From: Salinivibrio sharmensis
GTDB taxonomy: Bacteria > Pseudomonadota > Gammaproteobacteria > Enterobacterales > Vibrionaceae
Assembly: GCF_001995985.1 (NCBI RefSeq)
Contig: NZ_MUFC01000009.1
Location: forward strand, 76,184 to 140,183
Reading direction: 5' to 3'
Length of the DNA: 64,000 bases
The notes beneath the pieces are model-generated. The model searched no databases. It had not been told where the DNA came from and saw only the letters and a list, made by a program, of their open reading frames with translations. The translations under genes were made by a program, and so were the position numbers. Every line of letters begins with the position of its first letter. Position 1 is the stretch's first letter. This document shows, one piece after another, positions 1 to 7,292 of this stretch.

Positions 1-387
1 GCAGCGTTTCAAGTCGGCGATGAAATAATCGTGACACGCCCTGGGGAAATCCGCTGCCCTGAAGGGAGTTTTTACACATTCGAAGAAAAGTATAGCGATG
101 GCAGCCACAGCAATACCTACATCGAGGCGGAAGATCTGACCGAAGATCAGGTTGAGGCAATCCGTACCTATGCCCACCAAGCGTTCAAACAACTGCGTTT
201 AAAAGACATGTCGCGTATCGATTTCTTCTTAACGGAAGACAACGACATCTTAGTTAATGAAATCAATACGTTTCCTGGTATGACGCCTATTTCAATGTTC
301 CCCAAACTGATGGAGCACCATGGCTTGGCATTCCATGAATACCTAGCATCGTGCATCACGTATGCCACAGGGCGACGCGTGAACTAA
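1..387 (+). CDS. ddl: D-alanine--D-alanine ligase, C-terminal part (cut by window edge)
   Basis: The reading frame is open from base 1, so only the last 128 residues are visible. They form the C-terminal half of the ATP-grasp domain of Ddl, which joins two D-alanines in the cytoplasm for the peptidoglycan peptide. Visible family marks are the metal-binding stretch RIDFFLTEDNDILVNEINTFPG, in which D and the E and N of VNEIN bind magnesium, followed by MTPISMFPKL. The TAA stop at 385-387 directly abuts the stop of the convergent recombinase gene with no base between. Identification is secure from these motifs; the start and N-terminal lobe lie outside the window, so isozyme type cannot be judged. 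Confidence 0.93.
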   Translation, partial: AAFQVGDEIIVTRPGEIRCPEGSFYTFEEKYSDGSHSNTYIEAEDLTEDQVEAIRTYAHQAFKQLRLKDMSRIDFFLTEDNDILVNEINTFPGMTPISMFPKLMEHHGLAFHEYLASCITYATGRRVN

Positions 388-1341
388 TTACTCGCTCAGC
401 TTTTTACGTCGGTAACGCGACTTGGCTTGCTCACTGGCCACCGTGTTACCGACATACTGTGCGGGCATCGCTGGGCTCTTCCAACGTCCCATGTGTTGGA
501 TTTGTTTTATCGTCATGCCTTTTTTCGCGAGCGACCGACTTGCTCCCACTCTGGGTGACTGACCAGAAAAGGTAACCGACTCGTCTAAAAGTGTACTGGC
601 TCGCCGAAAGACACGATAAATCGATGAGGGGTCAAGGGGCGCTTCTCCTAAGTGGCCGTGCTTGTTGATTCGCCGCAGTAGGGGACCTTGACGAATCCCT
701 GTTTTGTCTAACCAATCCATCAATAGCCTCGCGACGGATTCAGACAGTGGCACGCGCTGGTCCTTCACCATAATGAATGCTTGCTCCTCGGCCGTGATCA
801 GGTCATCCACCGACAGGGCGGCTAATTCACTTCGCTTTAATAACCCTTCGTATGAGAGAGACCAAACCAAACGGTCGCGTATATCCTTTAATCGTTTTGA
901 ACTTGCAAGCTGTTGGTTTAACGCCGTCAAATGATGAGATTGAAAAGGTGTGGCTTCTCGGCTTTCTGGTAACTTCGCGTGGAGTAAACGCGCCATTGCG
1001 TACTTCACTTCTCGATGCTTGCTCGGGTCTTTGAATTGGTGAAGCTTGTGAACCAAGCCAACGGTGATAACCATCCTACGAACGGCCGAAATCTTACGTC
1101 GATTTGCTGTGATTTCAGCAAAGCGGCGCAGTGTGGTGACAGCACAAGGGAGTGGCGTCACGTTTTGCTCCTGGCAGAAGGTAACAAACACGCGCCAGTC
1201 GTTGCGATAACTCAATAGCGAGTTTTTGCTGTAGGCGTCTTGTGTGATGGACGACCATTCTTCAATGCTCAATATACCGGTGTTAAAGCGAGCTTGACTG
1301 GTTTCAATCTCACTTGGTTCTAATGGTAATAGTCTTTTCAT
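388..1341 (-). CDS. Tyrosine recombinase / integrase-family protein
   Basis: A 317-residue protein with an N-terminal SAM-like DNA-binding half (about 1-125) and a C-terminal catalytic half of the tyrosine recombinase fold. Candidate catalytic residues are Arg170 (LLKRSEL), a beta-hairpin Lys near VKDQR, Arg264 (SGQSPRVG), Trp287 (MGRWKS) and the nucleophile Tyr296 (AQYVGN). The His normally opening the H-x-x-R box is Gln261 here. It stands alone: no excisionase, relaxase or phage genes adjoin it, and it converges on ddl with zero spacing. It is neither XerC nor XerD by length and motifs. An inverted repeat (CTAATA..TATTAG, 1362-1381) lies just upstream of its start. Whether it still moves DNA is unknown. 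Confidence 0.85.
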   Translation of the reverse strand: MKRLLPLEPSEIETSQARFNTGILSIEEWSSITQDAYSKNSLLSYRNDWRVFVTFCQEQNVTPLPCAVTTLRRFAEITANRRKISAVRRMVITVGLVHKLHQFKDPSKHREVKYAMARLLHAKLPESREATPFQSHHLTALNQQLASSKRLKDIRDRLVWSLSYEGLLKRSELAALSVDDLITAEEQAFIMVKDQRVPLSESVARLLMDWLDKTGIRQGPLLRRINKHGHLGEAPLDPSSIYRVFRRASTLLDESVTFSGQSPRVGASRSLAKKGMTIKQIQHMGRWKSPAMPAQYVGNTVASEQAKSRYRRKKLSE

Positions 1342-1361
1342 AACGCACTATAACTTGTTTA

Positions 1362-1381
1362 CTAATAATACAGTATATTAG
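1362..1381. promoter_or_regulatory. Inverted repeat upstream of recombinase gene
   Basis: CTAATA and TATTAG, eight bases apart, lie 21 bp upstream of the recombinase start codon in an AT-rich stretch. This position suits a promoter operator, possibly autoregulatory. No regulator can be assigned. Confidence 0.3.
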
Positions 1382-1554
1382 ACATCGATGAAAATTGTTT
1401 GAAATATATCTCAGTTTGCCTATCACTTGGTCTATCAGCGGATTAGGCTGATGAAATTGCTCGAACAACGCGTGATAATAGTCTAAAAATGAAGAATGTT
1501 CGTAATCCATTGCATATATAGCTAGCGGATTATTGTTCGGGAAAGGAGAAAGGT

Positions 1555-1923
1555 ATGACTCGACGCCTTTTTCATCGCGGATATGCGATTGAAAAAACCG
1601 AGGGCAGTGGAGATATCACAGAAGAATACCGCGCTAGGTTGGGTGGAAAGGTGATATCAGGCAGCCTACAAGCAGTGAAGAAATCAATTGAATGGTGGGC
1701 CGATACCAGCACGTTGGTTGACCCTGCGGATCTCGAGGAGGACGATGCAGACGGTGCCGGAACGCGTCAGGTCGAGGAATATAAAGGTTTTCGCATCATG
1801 AACGACAACCCGGATAAAGATGACAAGGGTTGGTACATGATTGTACGCGGTAACTTGATGAAAGGCTCGCTGCCTGCGCTCAAACAATTTATTGATAAAA
1901 ATGCAGAGCAATTACGTGCTTAA
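1555..1923 (+). CDS. Small acidic protein with internally duplicated domain (DUF3319-like)
   Basis: A 122-residue soluble protein with no signal peptide. Two halves align with each other: residues about 6-48 (RGYAIEKTEG, then LGGKVISGSLQAVKKSIEWW) and about 75-118 (KGFRIMNDNPDKDD, then VRGNLMKGSLPALKQFIDK), joined by an acidic linker (LEEDDADGAG). Each half looks like a short beta-beta-beta-helix unit ending in the shared G(S)L-x-A-hK-x-hI helix. I associate this with the Vibrio DUF3319 family from memory; function unknown. The start is supported by a strong GGAGAAAGG ribosome-binding site. It is not obviously in an operon with yciH 89 bp downstream. Confidence 0.75.
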   Translation: MTRRLFHRGYAIEKTEGSGDITEEYRARLGGKVISGSLQAVKKSIEWWADTSTLVDPADLEEDDADGAGTRQVEEYKGFRIMNDNPDKDDKGWYMIVRGNLMKGSLPALKQFIDKNAEQLRA

Positions 1924-2012
1924 CGCTCCACGATATCCTCGAGCAGCGTCACCAGCTGCGAAGTGCTGCGGCCTTTGATATAGTGAGAGAAACTTTTTAA
2001 CGACCTAACTTT

Positions 2013-2336
2013 ATGTCTGACGATAATCATCTAGTCTACTCAACCGAAACGGGCAGGATTAAAGCCGAGCCAGAAAAACCGAGTCGCCCTAAAGGCGACG
2101 GTATCGTTCGTATTCAGCGACAAACAAAAGGGCGCAAAGGCAAAGGTGTCAGCCTTGTAACGGGCCTCGACCTTGATGACAGTGCGCTGAAACTGCTCGC
2201 CGCTGAGCTTAAAAAAGTGTGTGGTTGTGGTGGCGCAGTCAAAGAGGGAGTCATTGAAATCCAAGGGGATAAGCGAGATACCCTCAAGGCGCATCTAGAA
2301 AAGAAAGGTCATACGGTGAAGCTGGCGGGTGGTTAA
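2013..2336 (+). CDS. yciH: YciH/SUI1 (eIF1-like) family protein
   Basis: A 107-residue protein of the SUI1/eIF1 fold. After a basic, proline-rich N-terminus (1-40), the core contains GRKGKGVSLVTGLDLD, LKLLAAELKKVCGCGGAVKEGVIEIQGD and KAHLEKKGHTVKLAGG, the characteristic eIF1 basic loop and CGCGG motif. E. coli YciH of similar length binds the 30S subunit and can discriminate against non-standard initiation complexes, so a role in translation start under stress is the family expectation. It is followed by a perfect bidirectional terminator. Identification is secure; physiological role inferred from family. Confidence 0.92.
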   Translation: MSDDNHLVYSTETGRIKAEPEKPSRPKGDGIVRIQRQTKGRKGKGVSLVTGLDLDDSALKLLAAELKKVCGCGGAVKEGVIEIQGDKRDTLKAHLEKKGHTVKLAGG

Positions 2337-2363
2337 GCTTTCGAAGGCGTCACAACAGCAAGT

Positions 2364-2389
2364 AAAAAGGCAGCGTAGGCTGCCTTTTT
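2364..2389. terminator. Bidirectional intrinsic terminator, yciH / TPR gene
   Basis: An 11-bp perfect stem (AAAAAGGCAGC pairing with GCTGCCTTTTT) with a four-base GTAG loop. T-runs on both strands suit termination of yciH and of the convergent TPR gene. Confidence 0.9.
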
Positions 2390-2400
2390 GTGTTCAGTGC

Positions 2401-3291
2401 TTAGACATGACCTTCAGAGTCAATCAAGGCATCAAAGCGCTCATTACCATGCAATGATTCAAAGTCCGCTTCCTCGCGCGCCGCTTCGCGCAACGATGCA
2501 CTTTCTGCAACCGCCAGCTCTAAGTCAGACACCGCTTGATCTTCAGCCCCCAATCGCGCATAGGCGCACGCACGCTGGAAGAGGGCATTGGCATTGCGTT
2601 CATCCACTTCCAGCACACGGTTACTGATACTCAGCGCCCAGTGATATTCGCCCATTTCCATTGCCGCATCCGCTTTATGGGTGAGCGCCTCGAGGTCACC
2701 AGGGCGGATTTTCAGGATTTCATTGTAAATTTCCATCCGCTGTTCAGGCGTCTGCGAGTGCTGAGCGCGTAGCCATAAGTTATGGATCTCGTTGATACGC
2801 TCAATCTCTTTGTTGTTTTCTGCAATAATGCGCGTTTTACGCTTCAAGTCGCGCTCCAAGGCTTGGAACTTGCGTTCATATTGCTCTGCAATTTCTGATA
2901 GCTGCTGATCCGCCAACTCTTTGGTATTGGTTTTTATATCGCGCAACGATTGCCAACCCACCAACGCAATCAATGAAGCCGCGCCGGCAATCAGATAAAA
3001 GAAGTAGGTGACCGTCACATTGGCATAGTTCAGTGACTTATCCGCTACATCTAACTCACGATCGGTAATTTCCGTCACCATTCGCTTTTCTAGCGCCTGG
3101 AAATCTGTTCTTAAGTTTCGGATTTCATCCAAAACATACCTTTCCATCAACGGCTTATCGTAAATGCTTTGCTCAGCATACGAGGTCGGCTCTTTTGCCG
3201 CTTTGGTATGCTTGACATCGTTTTCATCTTCAGCACTAGCACTGAAGCTTGCCAACGCCACGAGCAAACAAGCCCAAATGTGCGCTTTCAT
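2401..3291 (-). CDS. Exported membrane-anchored TPR protein
   Basis: A 296-residue protein of unknown specific role. Residues 1-20 are a signal peptide (cleavage near SASA-ED). Residues about 95-112 (YFFYLIAGAASLIALVGW) form one membrane segment, so 21-90 are probably periplasmic and the rest cytoplasmic. Residues 120-170 are heptad-rich and basic/acidic, typical of coiled coil. Residues about 180-270 contain tetratricopeptide-like repeats (PEQRMEIYNEILKIRPGDLEALTHKADAAMEMGEYHWALSISNRVLEVDERNANALFQRACAYARLG). It could be a scaffold linking envelope and cytoplasm. It stands alone, sharing a terminator with yciH. Confidence 0.75.
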   Translation of the reverse strand: MKAHIWACLLVALASFSASAEDENDVKHTKAAKEPTSYAEQSIYDKPLMERYVLDEIRNLRTDFQALEKRMVTEITDRELDVADKSLNYANVTVTYFFYLIAGAASLIALVGWQSLRDIKTNTKELADQQLSEIAEQYERKFQALERDLKRKTRIIAENNKEIERINEIHNLWLRAQHSQTPEQRMEIYNEILKIRPGDLEALTHKADAAMEMGEYHWALSISNRVLEVDERNANALFQRACAYARLGAEDQAVSDLELAVAESASLREAAREEADFESLHGNERFDALIDSEGHV

Positions 3292-3454
3292 GGTTATCCT
3301 TATGTAACGAATCAGTTTAAAACTAGCGAGACTGTAGCAAACCTTCTGCAGACTAAAAAGGCTAACGAGTGGAAATCGCCGATAAGATGACGTTTCGCAA
3401 TCCGTCGCCCCACACGTGCCATGATTGATACGCTACGCACAGCGGATACTCGCC

Positions 3455-3511
3455 TTGACAATAACGATAGTGACAATCATATTGGATGTATATAGGTCAA
3501 ATACTATTGAC
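3455..3511 (+). promoter_or_regulatory. Promoter and probable autoregulatory operator of the RES/Xre pair
   Basis: A consensus -35 TTGACA (3455-3460) is followed, 17 bp later, by a weaker -10 CATATT (3478-3483). An inverted repeat GTCAA-ATACTA-TTGAC (3496-3511) lies just downstream, over the probable transcript start. Xre-type antitoxins usually repress their own operon, so this is the likely operator; the assignment is inferred. Confidence 0.5.
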
Positions 3512-3523
3512 ATGGTGAGCCAA

Positions 3524-3886
3524 ATGAACCAATCCATTTTAGATGCAGTCATGAACGCAGAAGGTATCGTCGAACCCAGCAAAATGGCGGCGTTCTTCCA
3601 TACCAATTTGAAAGAAATTGCGTCTTTGTCTGGATTACCTTATTCCACGTTAAGCCGCACAGAGCGATACTCAACGATCAAGGCACAGCAACAACTGCGT
3701 AACTGCACAGAAGTGATCAACCGAATCCTTCCGTGGACGGGAAATGAATTTCATGCCTACGCATGGTATCGGAGCGAAGGGCTACCAGAGTTTGGCGGAT
3801 TAACCGCAGAGCAACTGGTTAAACATGATCGAATGGACGCGCTGAGAGCCTACCTCAACCATACGAGCGAAGGCGGTTATGCGTAA
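3524..3886 (+). CDS. Xre/MbcA/ParS-type antitoxin
   Basis: A 120-residue protein (from ATG 3524) pairing with the RES toxin downstream. Residues 10-60 carry a degenerate helix-turn-helix (FFHTNLKEIASLSGLPYSTLSR). The C-terminal part is the toxin-binding domain seen in Xre/MbcA/ParS antitoxins (INRILPWTGNEFHAYAWYRSEGLPEFGGLTAEQLVKHDRMDALRAYL). ATG 3512 and TTG 3425 are in frame upstream, but 3512 abuts the inverted repeat and GGTGAG sits eight bases before 3524. Its stop overlaps the toxin start by eight bases (ATGCGTAA), implying translational coupling. In this family the antitoxin neutralises the toxin and represses the operon. Confidence 0.83.
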   Translation: MNQSILDAVMNAEGIVEPSKMAAFFHTNLKEIASLSGLPYSTLSRTERYSTIKAQQQLRNCTEVINRILPWTGNEFHAYAWYRSEGLPEFGGLTAEQLVKHDRMDALRAYLNHTSEGGYA

Positions 3887-4418
3887 AGAAAAGCTACAGG
3901 AATACCTATTTCGCTTTGAAGGTGCGGTATTTCGTGGCCATAACCCTCGCTGGTCATACGCGCCTAACAGTGGGGAGGGAGCAAGACGCAATGGTGGGCG
4001 CTTTAACCCCAAAGGTGTTGCCGCGCTGTACACCTCATTGTCTCAATCGGGCGCATGGGTAGAGGCTCAGCAGGGATTTCGTTTTAAAGCCCAGCCTTTG
4101 ACAATATGTCAGTATGATGTCGACTGTGACAATGTACTCGACCTGACCGATGAGACAGTGCTGCTAAACTGTGGCATCAAGCCCTCGACGCTAAGCGGTG
4201 CTTGGTTAGATCAAGTGACCCAGAACCAAATCCCCGATAGTTGGCACTTATCGAAACAGCTTATCAGTGCAAAGGTCAACGCCATTATTGTGCCCAGTTT
4301 TGCACGTGGTGCCACCCGAGAGATGAAAAACATCGTATTTTGGCGATGGAGTGATACGCCACCCAACATGGTTAAAGTGATTGATGACTTCGAACGCCTG
4401 CCGCCATCACCTTACTAG
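3879..4418 (+). CDS. RES-domain toxin (NAD+-degrading family)
   Basis: A 179-residue RES-domain protein. Family motifs are visible: FRGHNPRW, SGEGARRNGGRFNPKG and VAALYTSLSQSGAWVEA. Arg41, Tyr51 and Glu62 fall at the mutual spacing of the essential Arg-Tyr-Glu of characterised RES toxins, and Ser140 (VPSFARG) is in the expected place for the conserved serine, so the toxin looks catalytically intact. Known members deplete cellular NAD+ when freed from the Xre antitoxin. It is translationally coupled to the antitoxin. The pair ends 281 bp from dif, a position where horizontally acquired cassettes often settle. Confidence 0.88.
   Translation: MRKEKLQEYLFRFEGAVFRGHNPRWSYAPNSGEGARRNGGRFNPKGVAALYTSLSQSGAWVEAQQGFRFKAQPLTICQYDVDCDNVLDLTDETVLLNCGIKPSTLSGAWLDQVTQNQIPDSWHLSKQLISAKVNAIIVPSFARGATREMKNIVFWRWSDTPPNMVKVIDDFERLPPSPY
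3972..3979 (+). other. KOPS-like octamer pointing toward dif
   Basis: GGGGAGGG matches the FtsK-orienting consensus GGGNAGGG and, on the plus strand left of dif, has the polarity expected to direct FtsK toward dif. It lies within the toxin gene. A single octamer is weak evidence alone. Confidence 0.4.
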
Positions 4419-4576
4419 CGGCACCCGCCGAGCTAAGTGAAGCCAGCGGGTGCCCAAGGTGGCTTGCCGTTGCCGACAAAGCAGTCCCGTCTGGCTTATC
4501 ACCGCGCGCTTGAAGCACCTTAGGTCAAGCGGAGCACTTGAGCTGAGTTGACTAAAGAAAGTTGTGATTAGCTACT

Positions 4577-4604
4577 TTATGGTAAATAGTAAGTTATGTT
4601 GAAT
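4577..4604 (+). repeat. Tandem XerD-arm-like repeats near dif
   Basis: TTATGGTAAAT and TTATGTTGAAT are direct repeats starting 17 bp apart, each differing from the XerD-binding half of dif (TTATGTTAAAT) at one of 11 positions. They lie 95 bp from dif and point the other way from its XerD arm. This could be a remnant of a Xer-exploiting element or chance in AT-rich DNA. Confidence 0.4.
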
Positions 4605-4698
4605 CGTCGCGTCAGAATACTGAAGAGGGAGAGAAAATGGAGGTGAGGAATCAAGCTGCTTGTCTTATCGATGCCAATATTCACCTATCAAACACTTT

Positions 4699-4726
4699 AT
4701 TTAACATAACATACATAATGCGCACC
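4699..4726 (-). other. dif: dif: XerC/XerD chromosome dimer resolution site
   Basis: Read on the minus strand, the 28-bp site has a XerC arm GGTGCGCATTA, a six-base centre TGTATG and a XerD arm TTATGTTAAAT. The XerD arm is identical to E. coli dif and the XerC arm differs at one base. Compared with the Vibrio cholerae chromosome I dif as I remember it, only the first base differs. XerCD recombine here, activated by FtsK, to resolve chromosome dimers at division. The site is intergenic, flanked by the RES/Xre cassette and, on the other side, a cluster of matS sites, which independently supports the assignment. Confidence 0.93.
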
Positions 4727-4973
4727 AATGGTTGATTTGTTAACATACCGCCATATCGACTAGCCCATTGCGTAAATCTTCTCAACCTGACTAATCTCTT
4801 TCCCGTTCCAAATCCTTCCTTCATTTCGCACTGAGTTATTGTTGATATAACCGCATTGTATGCCTTTATGCATTAAATAGTGATGAGTTATCACACCACA
4901 CCTCGCTTGGATTGATTGGCATGTCGATGTCCGATAAAGTGCTGATAATACGTCGTCAATGCGAGTGAGCTTT

Positions 4974-6008
4974 ATGATAAAAACAGCTTTGGTGGGTTTT
5001 GGCTTTTCTGCCAACACATTTCATGTCCCTTTTCTGAGTGCAATTTCTGAGTTTGCGATTTCAGCCGTTGTGTCCAGTAAACCCGATCAAGTTGCACAGC
5101 GATTGCCTAAAGCTGCCTGCTTTGATGATCTCAGCACATTACTAACGCAACAAACCCCGGACTTAGTGGTGATCACCACCCCCAACCATCTCCACTATCA
5201 GCATGTTAAACAAGCTTTAGAAGCCGGTTGTCATGTCTTAGTGGAAAAGCCTTTTGTTACCAATAGCCGTGATGGCCTTAAGCTCGCCGCGCTAGCCAAG
5301 CAAAAAGGTTTAGTATTGTGCCCCTACCATAACCGCCGCTGGGATGGTGATTTTCTCACTCTGAAAGGCTTACACCTTGCAGGCGAGCTCGGCGACATCA
5401 AAGTCATGCACTCTAGCTTTAATCGCTACCGCCCAGAGGTTCGTCAACGCTGGCGTGAGATGCCAGGTGAAGGCGCCGGTATCTTATATGATTTGGGTTC
5501 ACATTTAATTGACCAAGCACTGCACTTATTAGGGGATCCGAATGCGGTTTCAGCCAGTTGCCGCGCACTCCGCCCAGGCAGTGAAACGACCGACTACTTT
5601 CAGGTGACTCTGCATTACCCAGACAAAGAGGTGGTTCTTTCCTCAAGCCCCTATCGATCTGGCACCACAGAACGCTTTGTTGTTCATGGTGAAAAAGCGA
5701 CCTTCAGTACTGTGGGGCTAGATATTCAAGAAGAGCAACTACGGGCTGGTCTGATGGTGACTGTCTCTGATTTTGGTGAACAAGCGTATCAAGGGATGCT
5801 CGAGGTTGGTGACAGCGTCACACCTGACCCACTCACGCTTGAAGATGGCCAATACCACCGCCTATTCGATGAGCTAGCAAAGGCAATTTCTGATAACCAG
5901 CCCTCGCCGGTTTGTCCCATTTCAGCCAGCAAAGTCATCTACGCCATCGAACTGGCACAAACAGCCTCTGACTCGGGCATTCGCCAACCTTGGCAGTTCC
6001 AAGACTAA
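4974..6008 (+). CDS. ydgJ: Gfo/Idh/MocA family oxidoreductase, YdgJ-like
   Basis: A 344-residue NAD(P)-dependent oxidoreductase. The N-terminal Rossmann fold starts at once with ALVGFGFSANTFHVPFL, and EKP (VLVEKPFV) is the family's catalytic-site motif. The C-terminal alpha/beta domain contains HNRRWDGDFLTLKGL, RYRPEVRQRWRE and GILYDLGSHLIDQALHLLG, the same blocks as E. coli YdgJ. Substrate unknown; sugar or polyol dehydrogenation is the family expectation. ATG 4974 is chosen because GTGAG lies seven bases upstream and the Rossmann strand begins directly after it; an upstream ATG at 4959 lacks such a site. Ends at a good terminator. A matS site lies inside the gene (5809-5821). Confidence 0.88.
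   Translation: MIKTALVGFGFSANTFHVPFLSAISEFAISAVVSSKPDQVAQRLPKAACFDDLSTLLTQQTPDLVVITTPNHLHYQHVKQALEAGCHVLVEKPFVTNSRDGLKLAALAKQKGLVLCPYHNRRWDGDFLTLKGLHLAGELGDIKVMHSSFNRYRPEVRQRWREMPGEGAGILYDLGSHLIDQALHLLGDPNAVSASCRALRPGSETTDYFQVTLHYPDKEVVLSSSPYRSGTTERFVVHGEKATFSTVGLDIQEEQLRAGLMVTVSDFGEQAYQGMLEVGDSVTPDPLTLEDGQYHRLFDELAKAISDNQPSPVCPISASKVIYAIELAQTASDSGIRQPWQFQD
5809..5821. other. matS site 1 (MatP binding)
   Basis: GTGACAGCGTCAC is an exact match to the matS consensus GTGACRNYGTCAC bound by MatP, organiser of the Ter macrodomain. It lies inside the YdgJ-like gene, 1.1 kb from dif. Confidence 0.85.
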
Positions 6009-6033
6009 CTCCCTTTAAAAGATTAAACCTAGC

Positions 6034-6065
6034 CTAGTCACATCATCGGTGTGACTAGTATTTTT
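6034..6065 (+). terminator. Intrinsic terminator of the YdgJ-like gene
   Basis: Perfect 9-bp stem CTAGTCACA / TGTGACTAG with a seven-base loop, followed by TATTTTT. Confidence 0.88.
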
Positions 6066-6100
6066 GCTCCAGAATATAAAGTTATAGTGCATTATGGTGT

Positions 6101-6131
6101 TAAAAAATAGCCCAGGACATGACTGGGCTAT
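6101..6131 (-). terminator. Intrinsic terminator of chrA
   Basis: Perfect 9-bp stem ATAGCCCAG / CTGGGCTAT, followed on the minus strand by a T-run (complement of TAAAAAA at 6101-6107). Confidence 0.85.
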
Positions 6132-6146
6132 GAAGCAGAGTGCGAT

Positions 6147-7292
6147 TTAGGCGATGGTAAACTGATAGATCATCATCAATAACAGCAACCAAAACACTGA
6201 GACGCGCCACTTGATGAGAGCAACCAAACCTAGCCCTATCGGCAACAAATCAAGCGGTTGTGTGTAAGCAGACACCCATACCGGTTGGTACAATGCGGCA
6301 GCTAGCAGCCCCACAACACAGGCGTTGATCAGGCTAATTGCACCCGCTAGACGAGGTTGCGTCTTCACTGCATCCCAAACGGGCAACACGCCAAACATCA
6401 GCAATGCGCCAGGCAAGAAAACTGCAATCGTGGCGATAATGCTGCCCCAAACGGGTGACAGCCCCTCAATACTCGCCCCCAAGTAGCTTGCCATAGTGAA
6501 CATTGGCCCAGGCACGAGCTGTGCCGCGGCATACCCTTCAATCAAAGCCGAGTCAGTGACAACGTCACCAACTATTGGCTCAAGTAAAGGTAAGACTACA
6601 TGGCCTCCACCAAACACAAAGCTTCCCGCTTGATAGAAAAGATTAAATACTTGCACCCAGAGTGTTTGGTTGAATAACCAAGGTACGGTCAGTAACAGCA
6701 GAAACAAACCAGTGATGGTGCCACTACGACGCCATGCAATGGTGACCGGCGCTTGGCGCTGCTGTGGTTTAGCAAAACCAATCGCCCCCACGACACCGGC
6801 AATCAGAATTGGTAACACCTGATACAACACGCCGGATGGGGTAAATAACAACCATAACGTCGTCATCACCGCTATCGAGGCGGTCGCCCATGAGTTAATA
6901 AATTTCTTACCCATCGACATCGTCGCATCAATCACGACCACCACCGCCAATAACTTCGCCGCACTGATGATGGTTGCCACCCAGTCTGCTGCCTGCGCGC
7001 CACTGTTTAATACCGCTGCCGCAGTCAATAGCGCAAACGAAGGTAAGGTAAAAGCCACAAAAGCACCCAACGCCCCGATATAACCGGCACGTTGATAGCC
7101 AATGTACATCCCCAACTGGCTACTTCCCGGCCCGGGTAAAAACTGGCTAATTGCCAGGCCTGAAGCAAATGTTTCTTCGCTTAACCATCGCTTATTTTTG
7201 ACGAATACCCTTTCAAAATAACCCACATGGGCGGCAGGTCCACCAAAGGACATACACCCCAAGAGAAAAAACTGTTTGATTAGTTCTATCAT
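6147..7292 (-). CDS. chrA: Chromate transporter (ChrA, long-chain type)
   Basis: A 381-residue inner-membrane protein with two homologous halves, the architecture of long-chain CHR transporters. Family motifs include MSFGGPAAHVGYF near the start, QFLPGPGSSQLGMYIGYQRAG in the first half, and FGGGHVVLPLLE plus AAQLVPGPMFTMASYLG in the second. About ten to twelve hydrophobic segments are visible. Characterised members export chromate using the proton gradient; many chromosomal members are uncharacterised, so the substrate is inferred. A LysR-type gene is divergent across 467 bp and may control it. A matS site (6556-6568) lies within the gene. Confidence 0.9.
   Translation of the reverse strand: MIELIKQFFLLGCMSFGGPAAHVGYFERVFVKNKRWLSEETFASGLAISQFLPGPGSSQLGMYIGYQRAGYIGALGAFVAFTLPSFALLTAAAVLNSGAQAADWVATIISAAKLLAVVVVIDATMSMGKKFINSWATASIAVMTTLWLLFTPSGVLYQVLPILIAGVVGAIGFAKPQQRQAPVTIAWRRSGTITGLFLLLLTVPWLFNQTLWVQVFNLFYQAGSFVFGGGHVVLPLLEPIVGDVVTDSALIEGYAAAQLVPGPMFTMASYLGASIEGLSPVWGSIIATIAVFLPGALLMFGVLPVWDAVKTQPRLAGAISLINACVVGLLAAALYQPVWVSAYTQPLDLLPIGLGLVALIKWRVSVFWLLLLMMIYQFTIA
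6556..6568. other. matS site 2
   Basis: GTGACAACGTCAC, an exact match to GTGACRNYGTCAC, inside the chrA coding region 747 bp from the first matS. Confidence 0.85.

Larger units (their letters stand above)
4419..4973. other. Terminus intergenic region containing dif
   Basis: About 555 bp without a convincing gene. It holds a 9-bp hairpin after the toxin gene (GGCACCCGC 4420-4428 with GCGGGTGCC 4446-4454, no T-run), a pair of XerD-arm-like direct repeats (4577-4604), the dif site (4699-4726), and the upstream region of the YdgJ-like gene. Open frames here are short and lack ribosome-binding sites. Confidence 0.7.

Noticed and set aside
1310..1510. 66-residue frame on the minus strand upstream of the recombinase
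   Set aside because: It overlaps the recombinase start, lacks a ribosome-binding site and has no protein-like conserved pattern; AT-rich upstream DNA explains it.
4109..4121. GTGACAATGTACT, possible seventh matS left of dif
   Set aside because: The right arm is disrupted at several conserved positions; not within the consensus.
4760..5017. 85-residue minus-strand frame next to dif
   Set aside because: It overlaps the certain start of the YdgJ-like gene on the other strand and shows no domain or ribosome-binding site.
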